Of a stretch of 50,016 nt of DNA, positions 41,644-50,012 are shown piece after piece. Under the pieces are notes generated by a model, which did not search any database, was not told the origin of the DNA, and saw nothing but the letters and a program-made list of their open reading frames with translations. Source of the DNA: an uncultured Duncaniella sp. (GTDB lineage: Bacteria; Bacteroidota; Bacteroidia; Bacteroidales; Muribaculaceae); contig CATWQI010000015.1 in NCBI GenBank assembly GCA_958352885.1, positions 1 through 50,016 of the forward strand, in the 5' to 3' direction. Numbering within the stretch: position 1 is the stretch's first letter; each line of letters starts with the position of its first letter. The translations under genes were made by a program, and so were the position numbers.

Positions 41644-42327
41644 TCAGTTGCGGATTGCAAGCATATAGCCGAAGCCACGCTGGTTGATGATAGAAATTGT
41701 GGGGTCGTGACGCAGGGCTCGGCGTAGTTTGTGGATGTAGCCATGCAGGGAGTTGCGGTTGCTTTGTTCATCGCGCTGCCACACGGCAATCATCAGTTCT
41801 GAGGCATCGACAGTCTTTCCGATATTTGTGGCCAAACGTTCAAGAATCTTGGCTTCAAAGTGAGACAGCTCTGTCTCTTTGTTGCCAAATGACAATGTCT
41901 GGGTCGTTACGTTAAAAGTATAGGCTCCAATTGCAAACCGGATATCCTCGGTGCGATTGTTACCATATCGTCTTAATAGTGCCTTAATCCGCACTATCAG
42001 TTCGCGGAGTTCAAAGGGCTTTTTAAGATAGTCGTTGGCTCCGATTTCAAAACCTTGCTCAACATCATCGATTGTGCTTTTTGCGGTGAGAAAAAGCAAT
42101 GGTACTGTCGGCGACAACTTCCTTATCTCCTTCGCCATTGTGAACCCATCCATTTTGGGCATCATGACATCAGCCACGACTATATCGGCAGCTTCGGTCT
42201 TGAATTTCTCAAGTCCGACTACGCCATCAACAGCAGTGACAACTTCATAGCCTTGTCCGCGCAGAGTGTCGGCGACAATCAGCGTCAGGTCTTCCTCATC
42301 TTCTACAAACAGTATCTTATTGCTCAT
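41644..42327 (-). CDS. OmpR-family response regulator
   Basis: From the ATG at 42327 (MSNKILFVEDEEDLTLIVAD) this is a 227-residue regulator. The receiver domain has the acidic pair EDEED, the phosphoacceptor Asp in VVADVMMPKMDG, Thr in FLTAKS and Lys in YLKKPF. The C-terminal winged helix of the OmpR type (ILERLATNIGKTVDASELMI, then RNSLHGYIHKLRRAL) binds DNA. An upstream frame to 42384 lies inside the kinase gene and is not preferred. It overlaps the kinase gene by 11 bp, so the two are co-translated. The probable target is the divergent TonB receptor promoter, where an 18-bp direct repeat lies. Confidence 0.9.
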   Translation of the reverse strand: MSNKILFVEDEEDLTLIVADTLRGQGYEVVTAVDGVVGLEKFKTEAADIVVADVMMPKMDGFTMAKEIRKLSPTVPLLFLTAKSTIDDVEQGFEIGANDYLKKPFELRELIVRIKALLRRYGNNRTEDIRFAIGAYTFNVTTQTLSFGNKETELSHFEAKILERLATNIGKTVDASELMIAVWQRDEQSNRNSLHGYIHKLRRALRHDPTISIINQRGFGYMLAIRN

Positions 42328-43735
42328 CTTTGCTGAATTTAATAGTGAACACCGAGCCTTCACCTTCTGTACTCTTGGCCTCAATATCCCAGCCCATTTT
42401 GTCGAGAATACTCTTTACATAATATAGTCCTATGCCATAGCCACGGACATCCTGACGGTTGCCATGCGGAACGCGGTAGAACTTATTGAACAGGTAGGGA
42501 ATGGATTTTGACGGAATGCCGATGCCGTTATCTCTTACCGAAAGATCATGGCTGTCGTCGGTTATCGTTATCTCAACGCTATCTCTGGAGTATTTGATAG
42601 CATTGTCAATCAGATTGTTCAGCACATTTGCCAAGTGCGCCCTGTCTGCCTCAATGGTGGTATTTTCGGGAATATTAACATTGATGGTTATATCCTTATC
42701 GCCTCTCATACGCTGGGCTGCGGCGATTTCTTCTACAAACTCGCGTAACTGTATATCTTCAGGTCTGAGTTCCATAGTTTTTCGACGTTCCATACTCATT
42801 GCAAGGATATTTTCCACAAGTTCGCCAAGTCGTTTCAGTTGCTTGTTTGCAATCGTCAGATACTTTGTCTTTTTGTCGGGGTCGTTGGTTGTGTTATAAT
42901 TGAGCAGAGCGTCATTGGCTGAATATGCTATGGCAATAGGCGTTTTCAATTCATGGGTCATATTGCTGACAAAATCATCTTTCATCTCCTCAATGGTGCG
43001 CAGTCGCGAGACTGTGCGGAACAGATACCAAAACGCCAGAGAGAATGCAACCATCAGAAGAAATACCGTAATAATGATTCCAAACATCTGCGAAAGGATA
43101 TGGCGGGTCAGTGGTGTCATATATGCCTTGTAATATATTCCCTCGTCAGGATTGATATTGAAGCTGAATGAATCCAATCCTGATTCTCCGTTGAATTTGG
43201 GATTGCCGCAAATCACGGAATCGTTACTGTTGACAACTTCCACACATAGGAAATCCGGATATATGAACCTATTGGAAAGTTGATTATATAAGACGTTATC
43301 CATAACCTCCATATCGTAAGGGATGTATCTATCCATTATAGCGTGAAATTGCCGGCTCATAGCATCAACCATCTGATTGGAATAGGACGCGTTTTCAGAT
43401 AACATCGCGCGCTCTTCAATAACAGTTCCGTCAGCTTCAGTCCGGACTGATATGAGTTGACCGTTTTCATCTCTATATGTTGTTGCCTCCGCTTTTCTTG
43501 GAGCCTGTTTCTCTTCAACTTCTTCCTGCATTTGTACATTTGATGCCAATGCCTGCGCCCTCCCTGCCCGAAACATTAGGTCGTCAATATCTGCATCGGC
43601 CAAAGCAGTCATTACATCGCGTTCGACATTACTTCTTATAGAATTATACAGACTTACGAGATAATAGACATTGCAGCTGAAAATAACTGCAATGACAACA
43701 ATAAACGTAGTCGAGATAGTCTTAAAGCGTTTCAT
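42317..43735 (-). CDS. Sensor histidine kinase
   Basis: This 472-residue kinase has one membrane helix near residues 7-28, a periplasmic sensor region with a stretch of Glu and Lys (VEEKQAPRKAEATTY), and a second helix (MFGIIITVFLLMVAFSLAFW) near residue 215. It continues with the H-box MTHELKTPIAIAYS (phosphorylated His) and the ATPase boxes NNLIDNAIKYS, DNGIGIP and GYGIGLYYV. It resembles RprX-type kinases of Bacteroides. The gene starts 153 bp from a divergent TonB receptor gene, suggesting that it senses a cue linked to that receptor. The signal is unknown. Confidence 0.9.
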   Translation of the reverse strand: MKRFKTISTTFIVVIAVIFSCNVYYLVSLYNSIRSNVERDVMTALADADIDDLMFRAGRAQALASNVQMQEEVEEKQAPRKAEATTYRDENGQLISVRTEADGTVIEERAMLSENASYSNQMVDAMSRQFHAIMDRYIPYDMEVMDNVLYNQLSNRFIYPDFLCVEVVNSNDSVICGNPKFNGESGLDSFSFNINPDEGIYYKAYMTPLTRHILSQMFGIIITVFLLMVAFSLAFWYLFRTVSRLRTIEEMKDDFVSNMTHELKTPIAIAYSANDALLNYNTTNDPDKKTKYLTIANKQLKRLGELVENILAMSMERRKTMELRPEDIQLREFVEEIAAAQRMRGDKDITINVNIPENTTIEADRAHLANVLNNLIDNAIKYSRDSVEITITDDSHDLSVRDNGIGIPSKSIPYLFNKFYRVPHGNRQDVRGYGIGLYYVKSILDKMGWDIEAKSTEGEGSVFTIKFSKDEQ

Positions 43736-43784
43736 AATGCGAAGTTACTAATAATCCGTCACACAATGGTTTAGGAATACTTCA

Positions 43785-43824
43785 ATTTAAGACTAAATAA
43801 GGGAGCATTTAAGACTAAATAAGG
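43785..43824. promoter_or_regulatory. Direct repeat, likely response-regulator site
   Basis: ATTTAAGACTAAATAAGG occurs twice, at 43785-43802 and 43807-43824, with no mismatch and a 22-bp period, two helical turns. It lies between the divergent kinase and receptor genes, about 60 bp upstream of the receptor transcription start. Confidence 0.7.
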
Positions 43825-43856
43825 TTGAGAATTATCTGCCAAAGACCATATGCCTG

Positions 43857-43864
43857 TAATTTTG
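43857..43864 (+). promoter_or_regulatory. -7 box of the second TonB receptor
   Basis: TAATTTTG lies 23 bases before the ATG at 43888. No TTTG occurs at the -33 position, so an activator is probably needed. Confidence 0.55.
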
Positions 43865-43887
43865 CATCAAACAAAAACGAAACAGCT

Positions 43888-45924
43888 ATGAGGAAAGGTA
43901 TATTATTCGCTTCATTCATTACGTTCATATCGGCTGTGGCTCAGACGGAAGCAACCGATACAATTTTTACCAGACAGCTCGATGAAGTTGTTGTAAAGGG
44001 AGAGAAACCACAGGTCAAAGGCGAGGACGGAATTATGGTAGTCGACCTCCCCGGAATAGTCAAGGACAAACCGGTTAACAATATTCTTGAAGCCCTTGGC
44101 TATATGCCCGGCGTCACAAACAATAACGGTATGATATGGCTCACGGGAGCTTCAAATGTCACGATTATTCTCAATGGCGAGCTTACCAATATGCCGCTCC
44201 AGAATCTTTATCAACTTCTCTACAACACTCCGGTTGACAGGCTGAAAAACGTGGAGATTATGTATTCCGCCCCGGCTAAGTATCATGTTAATGGTGCCGT
44301 AATCAACGTGGTTCTGAAAACTCCGACGCCTCTCGACGGCTTGCAGGGACAGGTCAGAGCCGGATACAATCAGGCTCATTATGGTTCGTATGGCGGTGTA
44401 CTTGCAGCCACATACGCTATAAAGGACTGGACTTTTGACTTGAACTACGGACTGACGCGCAGTAAATCGTGGAACCGCGAGGAAACATGGTCGAATCATC
44501 TTTATGATGACAGACGAACTATGATTGAGGACGACATGCGGCGTATTGGTCAGAACTGGAGCAATACAATATTTGCCTCCGCTTCTTGGAAAACACTCAA
44601 ACTCACTTACAACGGTCAGATAATCTCCGATTCAAAGAGTTGGAGTCTCTCATCAGGCACTTTTGGCAACTATACAAATGCCTACAACATGCTGTCGCCT
44701 GTCGGCTATCACAATATCGCCATGCGCTACACCGCGCCATTTGGCATGACAATAGGCGGCGACTACACACATTATTCTGAAAACCGTTCACAGTCATTGT
44801 TTAAGGACACAGACTACCTTCTTGGCTCTGAAAACCGTCAGGATATTAACCGTTGGCATGCATATATTGACCAACAGCATCAGTTTGGACAGTGGCAACT
44901 GAACTATGGCGCAGAATATCAACACTCAAAAGATTGCAGTTCACAACACTACGCAATGTCCGACAATCCTGATTTCGATGATATTCTCAACGAAGATGTG
45001 GCGAGTTTTTACGTCGGCACACAACGGTCTTTCGACTGGGGACTGTCGTTCAACCTATCGGCAAAAGGTGAATATTATCACAACAAATATCAACACAACT
45101 GGAATTTCATTCCTCAGTTCGGGGCGACTTACTACAAAACACCCAAAAGCATATTTCAACTGAACTTCAACACCCAACGCATATATCCCTCATATTGGGA
45201 ACTACATGGCGGCACGAGCCACATTAACGACTACTCGACAATTGTCGGTAATCTCCAGTTGCAACCCTATATTCAATATGATGCCCAGTTCAACTATATC
45301 CTCAGGCAAAAATATGTAGCGACCTTCTATTTCCAATATGGCGACAAGACCACGGTGCAGCTTCCTTACCAATCGCCGGATGCCATGAATCTCATCTATC
45401 AGACCATCAACATGAACTATAAGCGCGTTGTCGGGCTTAATCTTTATGCGCCTTTTGGTGTAGGATATATCTGGAATGCCACGGCCACAGCCAATGTTTT
45501 CAATCAGCGGGAGAAAGCCGACCATTTTCATGACATCGGCTTTGACAACAGCAAGTGGATATTCTATGGTGAATTTAGCAATTCTTTTAAGTTCAGTCAG
45601 AACTGCCCGGTATCACTGACCGTTGATTTCAGCTACATCTCGCCCTCATTGCAGGGTATAGCCGATCTGTCGGGTATGTGGAAAGTCGATGCCGGTGTAA
45701 AATGGCAATTCGGAAAGAAACGATGCTGTGAACTTGATTTGAAAGCCGATGACATATTCAACAAATGGTCGCCGACCATGACTATCAGCCATGCCGGTCA
45801 GGATTACCGGATGAAAGTGCGCGATATGTCTCACAATCTCAAACTGACATTCATCTGGCGGTTCAACGGCTTCAAACCCAAAGAAACAAACATTGACACA
45901 TCGCGTTTTGGCACAGGGAATTAG
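43888..45924 (+). CDS. TonB-dependent outer-membrane receptor
   Basis: From the ATG at 43888 this is a 678-residue receptor with a signal peptide (MRKGILFASFITFISAVAQ), the box RQLDEVVVKGEKPQ, a plug domain (LEALGYMPGVTNNNGMIWLT; MYSAPAKYHVNGAVINVVLK) and a C-terminal beta-barrel rich in Tyr and Trp, ending in LTFIWRFNGF. The longer frame to 43825 would include the promoter and is rejected. It is divergent from a two-component system that probably controls it, and the next gene is a small lipoprotein 16 bp downstream. There is no SusD partner. The design matches the receptor at 840-2903, but the sequences differ greatly. The ligand is unknown. Confidence 0.88.
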   Translation: MRKGILFASFITFISAVAQTEATDTIFTRQLDEVVVKGEKPQVKGEDGIMVVDLPGIVKDKPVNNILEALGYMPGVTNNNGMIWLTGASNVTIILNGELTNMPLQNLYQLLYNTPVDRLKNVEIMYSAPAKYHVNGAVINVVLKTPTPLDGLQGQVRAGYNQAHYGSYGGVLAATYAIKDWTFDLNYGLTRSKSWNREETWSNHLYDDRRTMIEDDMRRIGQNWSNTIFASASWKTLKLTYNGQIISDSKSWSLSSGTFGNYTNAYNMLSPVGYHNIAMRYTAPFGMTIGGDYTHYSENRSQSLFKDTDYLLGSENRQDINRWHAYIDQQHQFGQWQLNYGAEYQHSKDCSSQHYAMSDNPDFDDILNEDVASFYVGTQRSFDWGLSFNLSAKGEYYHNKYQHNWNFIPQFGATYYKTPKSIFQLNFNTQRIYPSYWELHGGTSHINDYSTIVGNLQLQPYIQYDAQFNYILRQKYVATFYFQYGDKTTVQLPYQSPDAMNLIYQTINMNYKRVVGLNLYAPFGVGYIWNATATANVFNQREKADHFHDIGFDNSKWIFYGEFSNSFKFSQNCPVSLTVDFSYISPSLQGIADLSGMWKVDAGVKWQFGKKRCCELDLKADDIFNKWSPTMTISHAGQDYRMKVRDMSHNLKLTFIWRFNGFKPKETNIDTSRFGTGN

Positions 45925-45940
45925 CATTAAACTAAGATTT

Positions 45941-46129
45941 ATGAGAAATTTATTACTACTAATAACATTGATGGCTTTTTGCTCTTGTAGCTTAGAGAAA
46001 AAAGTTATTGTTACAACACGAGGATATGAACCATATCGTCAAGCAGGAATGTCTGATGCCCAAATTAAAGGGCTGCAACGATCAGATGCTGCACGTGCGG
46101 ATACGCTCTTTCTATACAAGTTCAAATAA
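45941..46129 (+). CDS. Small putative lipoprotein
   Basis: From the ATG at 45941 this 62-residue protein has a hydrophobic N-terminus (MRNLLLLITLMAFCSC) ending in a lipobox-like FCSC. A short polar mature part follows (VIVTTRGYEPYRQAGMSDAQ). The start is inside a longer frame that overlaps the receptor gene. It lies 16 bp after the TonB receptor gene and is followed by a strong terminator, so it is the last gene of that operon. It may help the receptor in the outer membrane. Confidence 0.6.
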   Translation: MRNLLLLITLMAFCSCSLEKKVIVTTRGYEPYRQAGMSDAQIKGLQRSDAARADTLFLYKFK

Positions 46130-46154
46130 TATCAGCTTAATCATACAATAGACA

Positions 46155-46196
46155 AAGACAGGCAACCTCGGCAGAAATGTTGGGGTTGCCTGTCTT
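46155..46196. terminator. Terminator between receptor operon and mobilization genes
   Basis: AAGACAGGCAACC (46155-46167) pairs perfectly with GGTTGCCTGTCTT (46184-46196) around a 16-base loop. It serves the plus-strand receptor operon and perhaps also the convergent accessory gene ending at 46212. Confidence 0.8.
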
Positions 46197-46211
46197 ACGA
46201 TTAGAGTAATG

Positions 46212-46955
46212 CTATTTCTCCGTCGGGTTGAAATAGAGGAAGGTTTCTTCTATGCGTCGGGATTTTTCAAGCTGGCGGATGCGGTTCTTAATTGAATCCT
46301 GCTCATGTTGTGTGCCGATAGCAAAGATTTTTTCTCGTCGCAGTAAATCTTCCTGCTGCTTGTCTTCCCACCAGAGCCTTTCGTATCGGTAGAGCCATTC
46401 TACATCTTTTAGCTTTGAGTTTTCGTTGAGCTGATAGAAGAATCCATAACCGAAACCTCCGGCGGCGATAAGTAGAACAGCAAAGATGGTATAGACCCAA
46501 TGTGGGGTAGCACGCCACCATTGCCCCCAGATTATCGACTGGGCTTTGTAGCGCATGTCGTTCACTACGTCATAGAGCTTTCTTCGCTCATCCGCAAACT
46601 CCCTGCGGAATCCTTCATAAAGAGCGTCCTTGACCTTGTCTCCAAAATTGTCGGACAGCACATCCGCAACTCCTTTCGACAGGCTACCCGGCAGTTGCTC
46701 CATGACTTTTTTGAGTGTGCCGTCGGTTGAAGTTGCCAGTAGCTTCTCATCAAGCAGTTTGCCGATGCTTTCATTGGTCGCTATGTTGTCGGGCAATTTC
46801 ACCGTTATCGGCCCTTGATTGACTGCTTGTGGCGGCGGCGTTGCCTTTGCCTTGGTTTCGAGGGTCTCGATGCGAGTGCCGTGGTTGGTAACTGTCTTTT
46901 GCAGGTCGTCAATCTGCTCACCTTGTTTCTTGACGTCATCATAGAGTTTCGACAT
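46212..46955 (-). CDS. Mobilization accessory membrane protein
   Basis: This 247-residue protein starts with a coiled coil (MSKLYDDVKKQGEQIDDLQK, then TNHGTRIETLETKAK). A Pro-rich linker and a helical region follow, then a single membrane helix (WVYTIFAVLLIAAGGFGYGF) near residue 160 and a charged C-terminal helix. It is 2 bp after the relaxase gene. It matches in plan the protein at 29517-30092, so it is likely the membrane-tethering accessory of this second mobilization cassette. Sequence identity between the two is low. No lesion is seen. Confidence 0.65.
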   Translation of the reverse strand: MSKLYDDVKKQGEQIDDLQKTVTNHGTRIETLETKAKATPPPQAVNQGPITVKLPDNIATNESIGKLLDEKLLATSTDGTLKKVMEQLPGSLSKGVADVLSDNFGDKVKDALYEGFRREFADERRKLYDVVNDMRYKAQSIIWGQWWRATPHWVYTIFAVLLIAAGGFGYGFFYQLNENSKLKDVEWLYRYERLWWEDKQQEDLLRREKIFAIGTQHEQDSIKNRIRQLEKSRRIEETFLYFNPTEK

Positions 46956-46957
46956 AT

Positions 46958-47914
46958 TCAGATTCTTCTTGATTTGCGTTTACGTTTGGCTTCTTCTTTC
47001 TTGATGGCGTTTTGAAACGCCCGTTCCTCCGGGTCGAAGCCGGGGCCGAGAGTGAATAGATTTCCGATTGCCCCGACGGTGGCTTCAATCACATCTTCTA
47101 CAAGTGAGGGCTTTTGCGTCGGGGTATATTCGACCGTTACTTTGGGGTGTGCCGGAGCATGATCAGACTGTTGTTGCCCATGCTTGCGGTTAAACTCAAA
47201 GAGGTTGTTCAGGCGGCGATATGTGAAAGCGCGGTCGATTTTAGACCCGTTGACCGTTATGTCTCCGTCTGTAAATTTCACGCCGATGTGTTTGCCGGTG
47301 TTGTGATCGTCATGGAATTTCATCTCAATTCCTGCACAGGCGAGGCGGCGCGAGAACTCATCCCACGACTTACAGCCATAAATCGCCTGACTGATCCGCT
47401 CCTTAAATACCGGAATTTTGTCCTCGTATTTCTGTTTCAGCGGCGAGTATGTGAGTCCGTATTTGTCCTTGATAGCCTTTACAACACGGTCGCTGCGCCT
47501 GAAATTGTTGCGCTCGTCGACTGCCTTGCCTGACATATCCACACGGTTATAGACGATATGAAAATGCGGATGTCCGGTTTCCAGATGGCGCACGATAAGA
47601 TATTGTGTGTCCTTGATACCCATACCTTCCATATACTCTTTTGCGAGCTGAGCCATGAATTCATCGGTCAGGCGAGGCACATCGGCGTTGTCAAAACTGA
47701 TGGAAATATGTCCTGCCGGATTCTCCTTGCCGGGCATAAATCCATGTATCGCTTCAAACGATTGCACCATTTTCGCATAGTCGGTAGTGAAAATATTTTC
47801 ACTACCGATGATGCGCCATGTGTCGGGTGTGTACTCTTTGGGGTCGTGGAACTGGCGCGTCACATACCCCACGACATCGTGAAACGTGCCGCTTTTAAGT
47901 ATTCTTGCAAACAT
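46958..47914 (-). CDS. MOBP-type relaxase (second cassette)
   Basis: This 318-residue relaxase has motif I with the candidate nicking Tyr in DVVGYVTRQ near residue 17 and motif III HPHFHIVYNR near residue 115, preceded by QYLIVRHLE. These residues cleave oriT and hold the 5' end covalently. The C-terminal part is basic (KKEEAKRKRKSRRI). It overlaps mobC by 20 bp and is followed by the membrane accessory after 2 bp. It differs clearly from the relaxase at 30098-31102, so the window holds two mobilization systems of different lineage. Confidence 0.88.
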   Translation of the reverse strand: MFARILKSGTFHDVVGYVTRQFHDPKEYTPDTWRIIGSENIFTTDYAKMVQSFEAIHGFMPGKENPAGHISISFDNADVPRLTDEFMAQLAKEYMEGMGIKDTQYLIVRHLETGHPHFHIVYNRVDMSGKAVDERNNFRRSDRVVKAIKDKYGLTYSPLKQKYEDKIPVFKERISQAIYGCKSWDEFSRRLACAGIEMKFHDDHNTGKHIGVKFTDGDITVNGSKIDRAFTYRRLNNLFEFNRKHGQQQSDHAPAHPKVTVEYTPTQKPSLVEDVIEATVGAIGNLFTLGPGFDPEERAFQNAIKKEEAKRKRKSRRI

Positions 47915-48290
47915 AGTCAGTCTCTTTATTGGGTCTTAATTTTTTGAGAATGTCAAACATCTTATCGACAACAGCCGCTAATTTATTGGCCGCACTACGG
48001 AGTTTGAGCTGATGAAAACAGGTCATTGCCTGATTGAAATCGGAGCTGAGATTTAGTATTCCTTTGGCAATCTCCTTTTCAATCTCGCTCAGGCGACTGA
48101 CGATAGTGAGACGGAACGCGCCATGCCTGACATACTCCGCCATCTTTACTCCGGCGGCTTTTGACCGCTCCAGAAGGTCGGAGTACTCGGCATCGTTCAG
48201 TTTGATTGTCACCACATGGGTGCGCTTCTCATCGGTCGGTTTAGAGGGACGACCACCCTTTCCGATAGTTGATTTACTCATAGTAGACAT
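47895..48290 (-). CDS. mobC: MobC-type relaxosome protein (second cassette)
   Basis: The 131-residue protein opens with KGGRPSKPTDEKRTHVVTIK, the tag and ribbon strand typical of MobC. It continues with a helix pair (YSDLLERSKAAGVKMAEYVR) and the MobC pattern LNLSSDFNQAMTCFHQ. It is the first gene of the operon mobC-relaxase-accessory protein. It should bind the oriT candidate at 48308-48399, directly upstream. The stretch between mobC and the DUF3408 gene holds that site and no gene. Confidence 0.83.
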   Translation of the reverse strand: MSTMSKSTIGKGGRPSKPTDEKRTHVVTIKLNDAEYSDLLERSKAAGVKMAEYVRHGAFRLTIVSRLSEIEKEIAKGILNLSSDFNQAMTCFHQLKLRSAANKLAAVVDKMFDILKKLRPNKETDYVCKNT

Positions 48291-48307
48291 TGTTGTGGTT
48301 TATGTGG

Positions 48308-48399
48308 ATTGGGGAGGCAAAGAGCGGCTTATGCTGCGCAGTTTTGGGAGTCGTTTTCGGAGAAAAAGAAATCCCGAAACATATCCTTGCCTTCCCAAT
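48308..48399. other. Candidate oriT of the second cassette
   Basis: ATTGGGGAGGCAA (48308-48320) and TTGCCTTCCCAAT (48387-48399) form a 13-bp inverted repeat with one mismatch. Inside, TTTCGG pairs with CCGAAA (48355-48379), and the TATCCTTGC that follows resembles the MOBP nick core. It lies directly upstream of mobC, as does the candidate at 31726-31763. Confidence 0.5.
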
Positions 48400-48465
48400 T
48401 CACTACGTTCATCGGGAAGCTGCCCCACGGTGTACCGGGTGCAGTGGTATCTCGACATTATCATC

Positions 48466-48972
48466 TCAGAGTTTGCGCCATATTTCGATGTCGTCGGCAT
48501 AGAGATTGAGATGCTCCAAAAGGACAGCATTGATGTAGCTGCCGACGGTGGTGTCACGGTCGCCGAGGATACGGGCGATGCGTTCCAGCTTCTCCCATAC
48601 GCTGTCCTCGATGTTGACAGGGTGACGCTTCATCAGCTTTGCCGGCGTGAGATAGGTAGCCTTGAAATCGGCGTAATCCGATTTGCGCTGTTGCTTGCCC
48701 ACGCGCTGTTGCTTCGGTGGCTCGGTAGTGTCGGTTACGGCTGTTGCCTCCGTTGCCGTCTGTTCGTTGCCAAACAGATTGTCTGTGTTAGCAGGAGAAG
48801 TGCTGTTGACAGCGTTGTCACTGTTTACAGCATTGATAGTGGGAGTTGAGTTGATTGAATTATCCGGTTGCATAATAATTTGCGGTTTGATGGTTGATAC
48901 TGTGGTTTGGGGTGCATCGGTCAATTGAGTTGACTTGGATGCGGTTGCTGACGGAGATTTCTTTGCTGTCAT
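48466..48972 (-). CDS. DUF3408 protein
   Basis: This 168-residue protein has a long disordered N-terminus rich in Ser, Thr, Asn and Ala with NSDNAVNSTSPANTDN-like repeats, then a basic region (PPKQQRVGKQQRKSDYADFK). The C-terminal DUF3408 domain (HPVNIEDSVWEKLERIARIL, then TVGSYINAVLLEHLN) is of the ribbon-helix-helix kind. Such proteins are standard in Bacteroides conjugative and mobilizable elements and probably bind DNA near the transfer origin. It overlaps the next upstream gene by 4 bp. Confidence 0.8.
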   Translation of the reverse strand: MTAKKSPSATASKSTQLTDAPQTTVSTIKPQIIMQPDNSINSTPTINAVNSDNAVNSTSPANTDNLFGNEQTATEATAVTDTTEPPKQQRVGKQQRKSDYADFKATYLTPAKLMKRHPVNIEDSVWEKLERIARILGDRDTTVGSYINAVLLEHLNLYADDIEIWRKL

Positions 48973-50012
48973 GATTTATCAGTTTTTGAGGGTTTGTGAA
49001 TCGTATCAGTATCCGGGTTGTACCGTTCAACTGACACAAGAGTGAGTTGCAGATCATCTATGAGTTTCTGCAAAATCGGATTACAGCGTATCATTGATTG
49101 CAGTATCGCTTGGTCAGGCTCGATTTGCAGCAGATAATCTGCTATGTCGAGTCCGGCTGTTCGCTCGTCATCGGTGGCAACTTCTTCAAGGAAGTTGAAG
49201 ATGCTTGCCTCGATACCGAGACTACGTAGCAATATCAGTTTCTGCCGCCACTGGTCTGTCGCGCCAATATCGGGATACAGGATAACCTGACAGCCACGGA
49301 GAACACGAAGTGCGTCGGCATTGAAGCAACCGTTTTTACCACCTGTCGCCAGCCACACATATTCCGGCAGATAATACGCCGCCACAAGAGCGGTCTTCTC
49401 GCTCTCGACAATGGCAACCGGTTTGTCTCGGTTCATCGGCAAGAGGTGTTCGCCGAAAAAGCACTGACGCAGATTGAAGTCGGGCATCTTTAACAGCGAG
49501 TGAACCCATGTCACATGATTGAATGGCTCCTTGACACGCTTGCCGCAGTCAGCGTTATAGAGCATGACCTTTCCTGTGCGGGTGTCTCCATTGGCATCGG
49601 TCTGCCAGAACACGCATGACCCCGGCCAGTGTTTCGATGTGCCTACGCGATAATCCTTCATTAGTCGGAGCGCGTCCTCTGCTCCAAACTTGGAGCGGAG
49701 GAACAGATAGAGATTGTTCTTCTCATATCCGTGCAGAGTCTGTGAAACAGTCTCTGTCGCAATAAAGGATGTCAGCTTTCGCTGCTCGGTCGGTTTGGCT
49801 CGCCATGCTGACGGAGTTGCGAAATCGCAGTGCAAGGGCATCGCCTGAGGATTACAGTCGAAATATTCCTTCGGCGTAAGATGATAGCCGCAGCTCTGTT
49901 CGTGGTCACACCTGCCGACATCGTCGGGAAACGAGATTTGTTTCTCGGTGTCGATATACCAGCTAAAGCAACGCTTCTTGTGGCAGGCGGGGCAAGTATG
50001 CCGTGTAGCCAC
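48969..50012 (-). CDS. DUF6371-type zinc-ribbon/TOPRIM protein (5' end at window edge)
   Basis: The visible 347 residues begin with a zinc-ribbon (CPACHKKRCF, then GRCDHEQSCGYH) and carry a TOPRIM-like segment (VAIVESEKTALVAAY, then LYPDIGATD). This is the primase-like DUF6371 protein of Bacteroides transfer regions, acting on DNA in replication after transfer. The frame starts at a GTG 4 bases from the window end and is open to the edge, so the true start is probably outside. It overlaps DUF3408 by 4 bp and heads the second transfer operon. Confidence 0.72.
   Translation of the reverse strand: MATRHTCPACHKKRCFSWYIDTEKQISFPDDVGRCDHEQSCGYHLTPKEYFDCNPQAMPLHCDFATPSAWRAKPTEQRKLTSFIATETVSQTLHGYEKNNLYLFLRSKFGAEDALRLMKDYRVGTSKHWPGSCVFWQTDANGDTRTGKVMLYNADCGKRVKEPFNHVTWVHSLLKMPDFNLRQCFFGEHLLPMNRDKPVAIVESEKTALVAAYYLPEYVWLATGGKNGCFNADALRVLRGCQVILYPDIGATDQWRQKLILLRSLGIEASIFNFLEEVATDDERTAGLDIADYLLQIEPDQAILQSMIRCNPILQKLIDDLQLTLVSVERYNPDTDTIHKPSKTDKS

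Noticed and set aside
48034..48849. Plus-strand frame of 271 codons
   Set aside because: It is antisense to mobC and the DUF3408 gene and crosses the oriT candidate.
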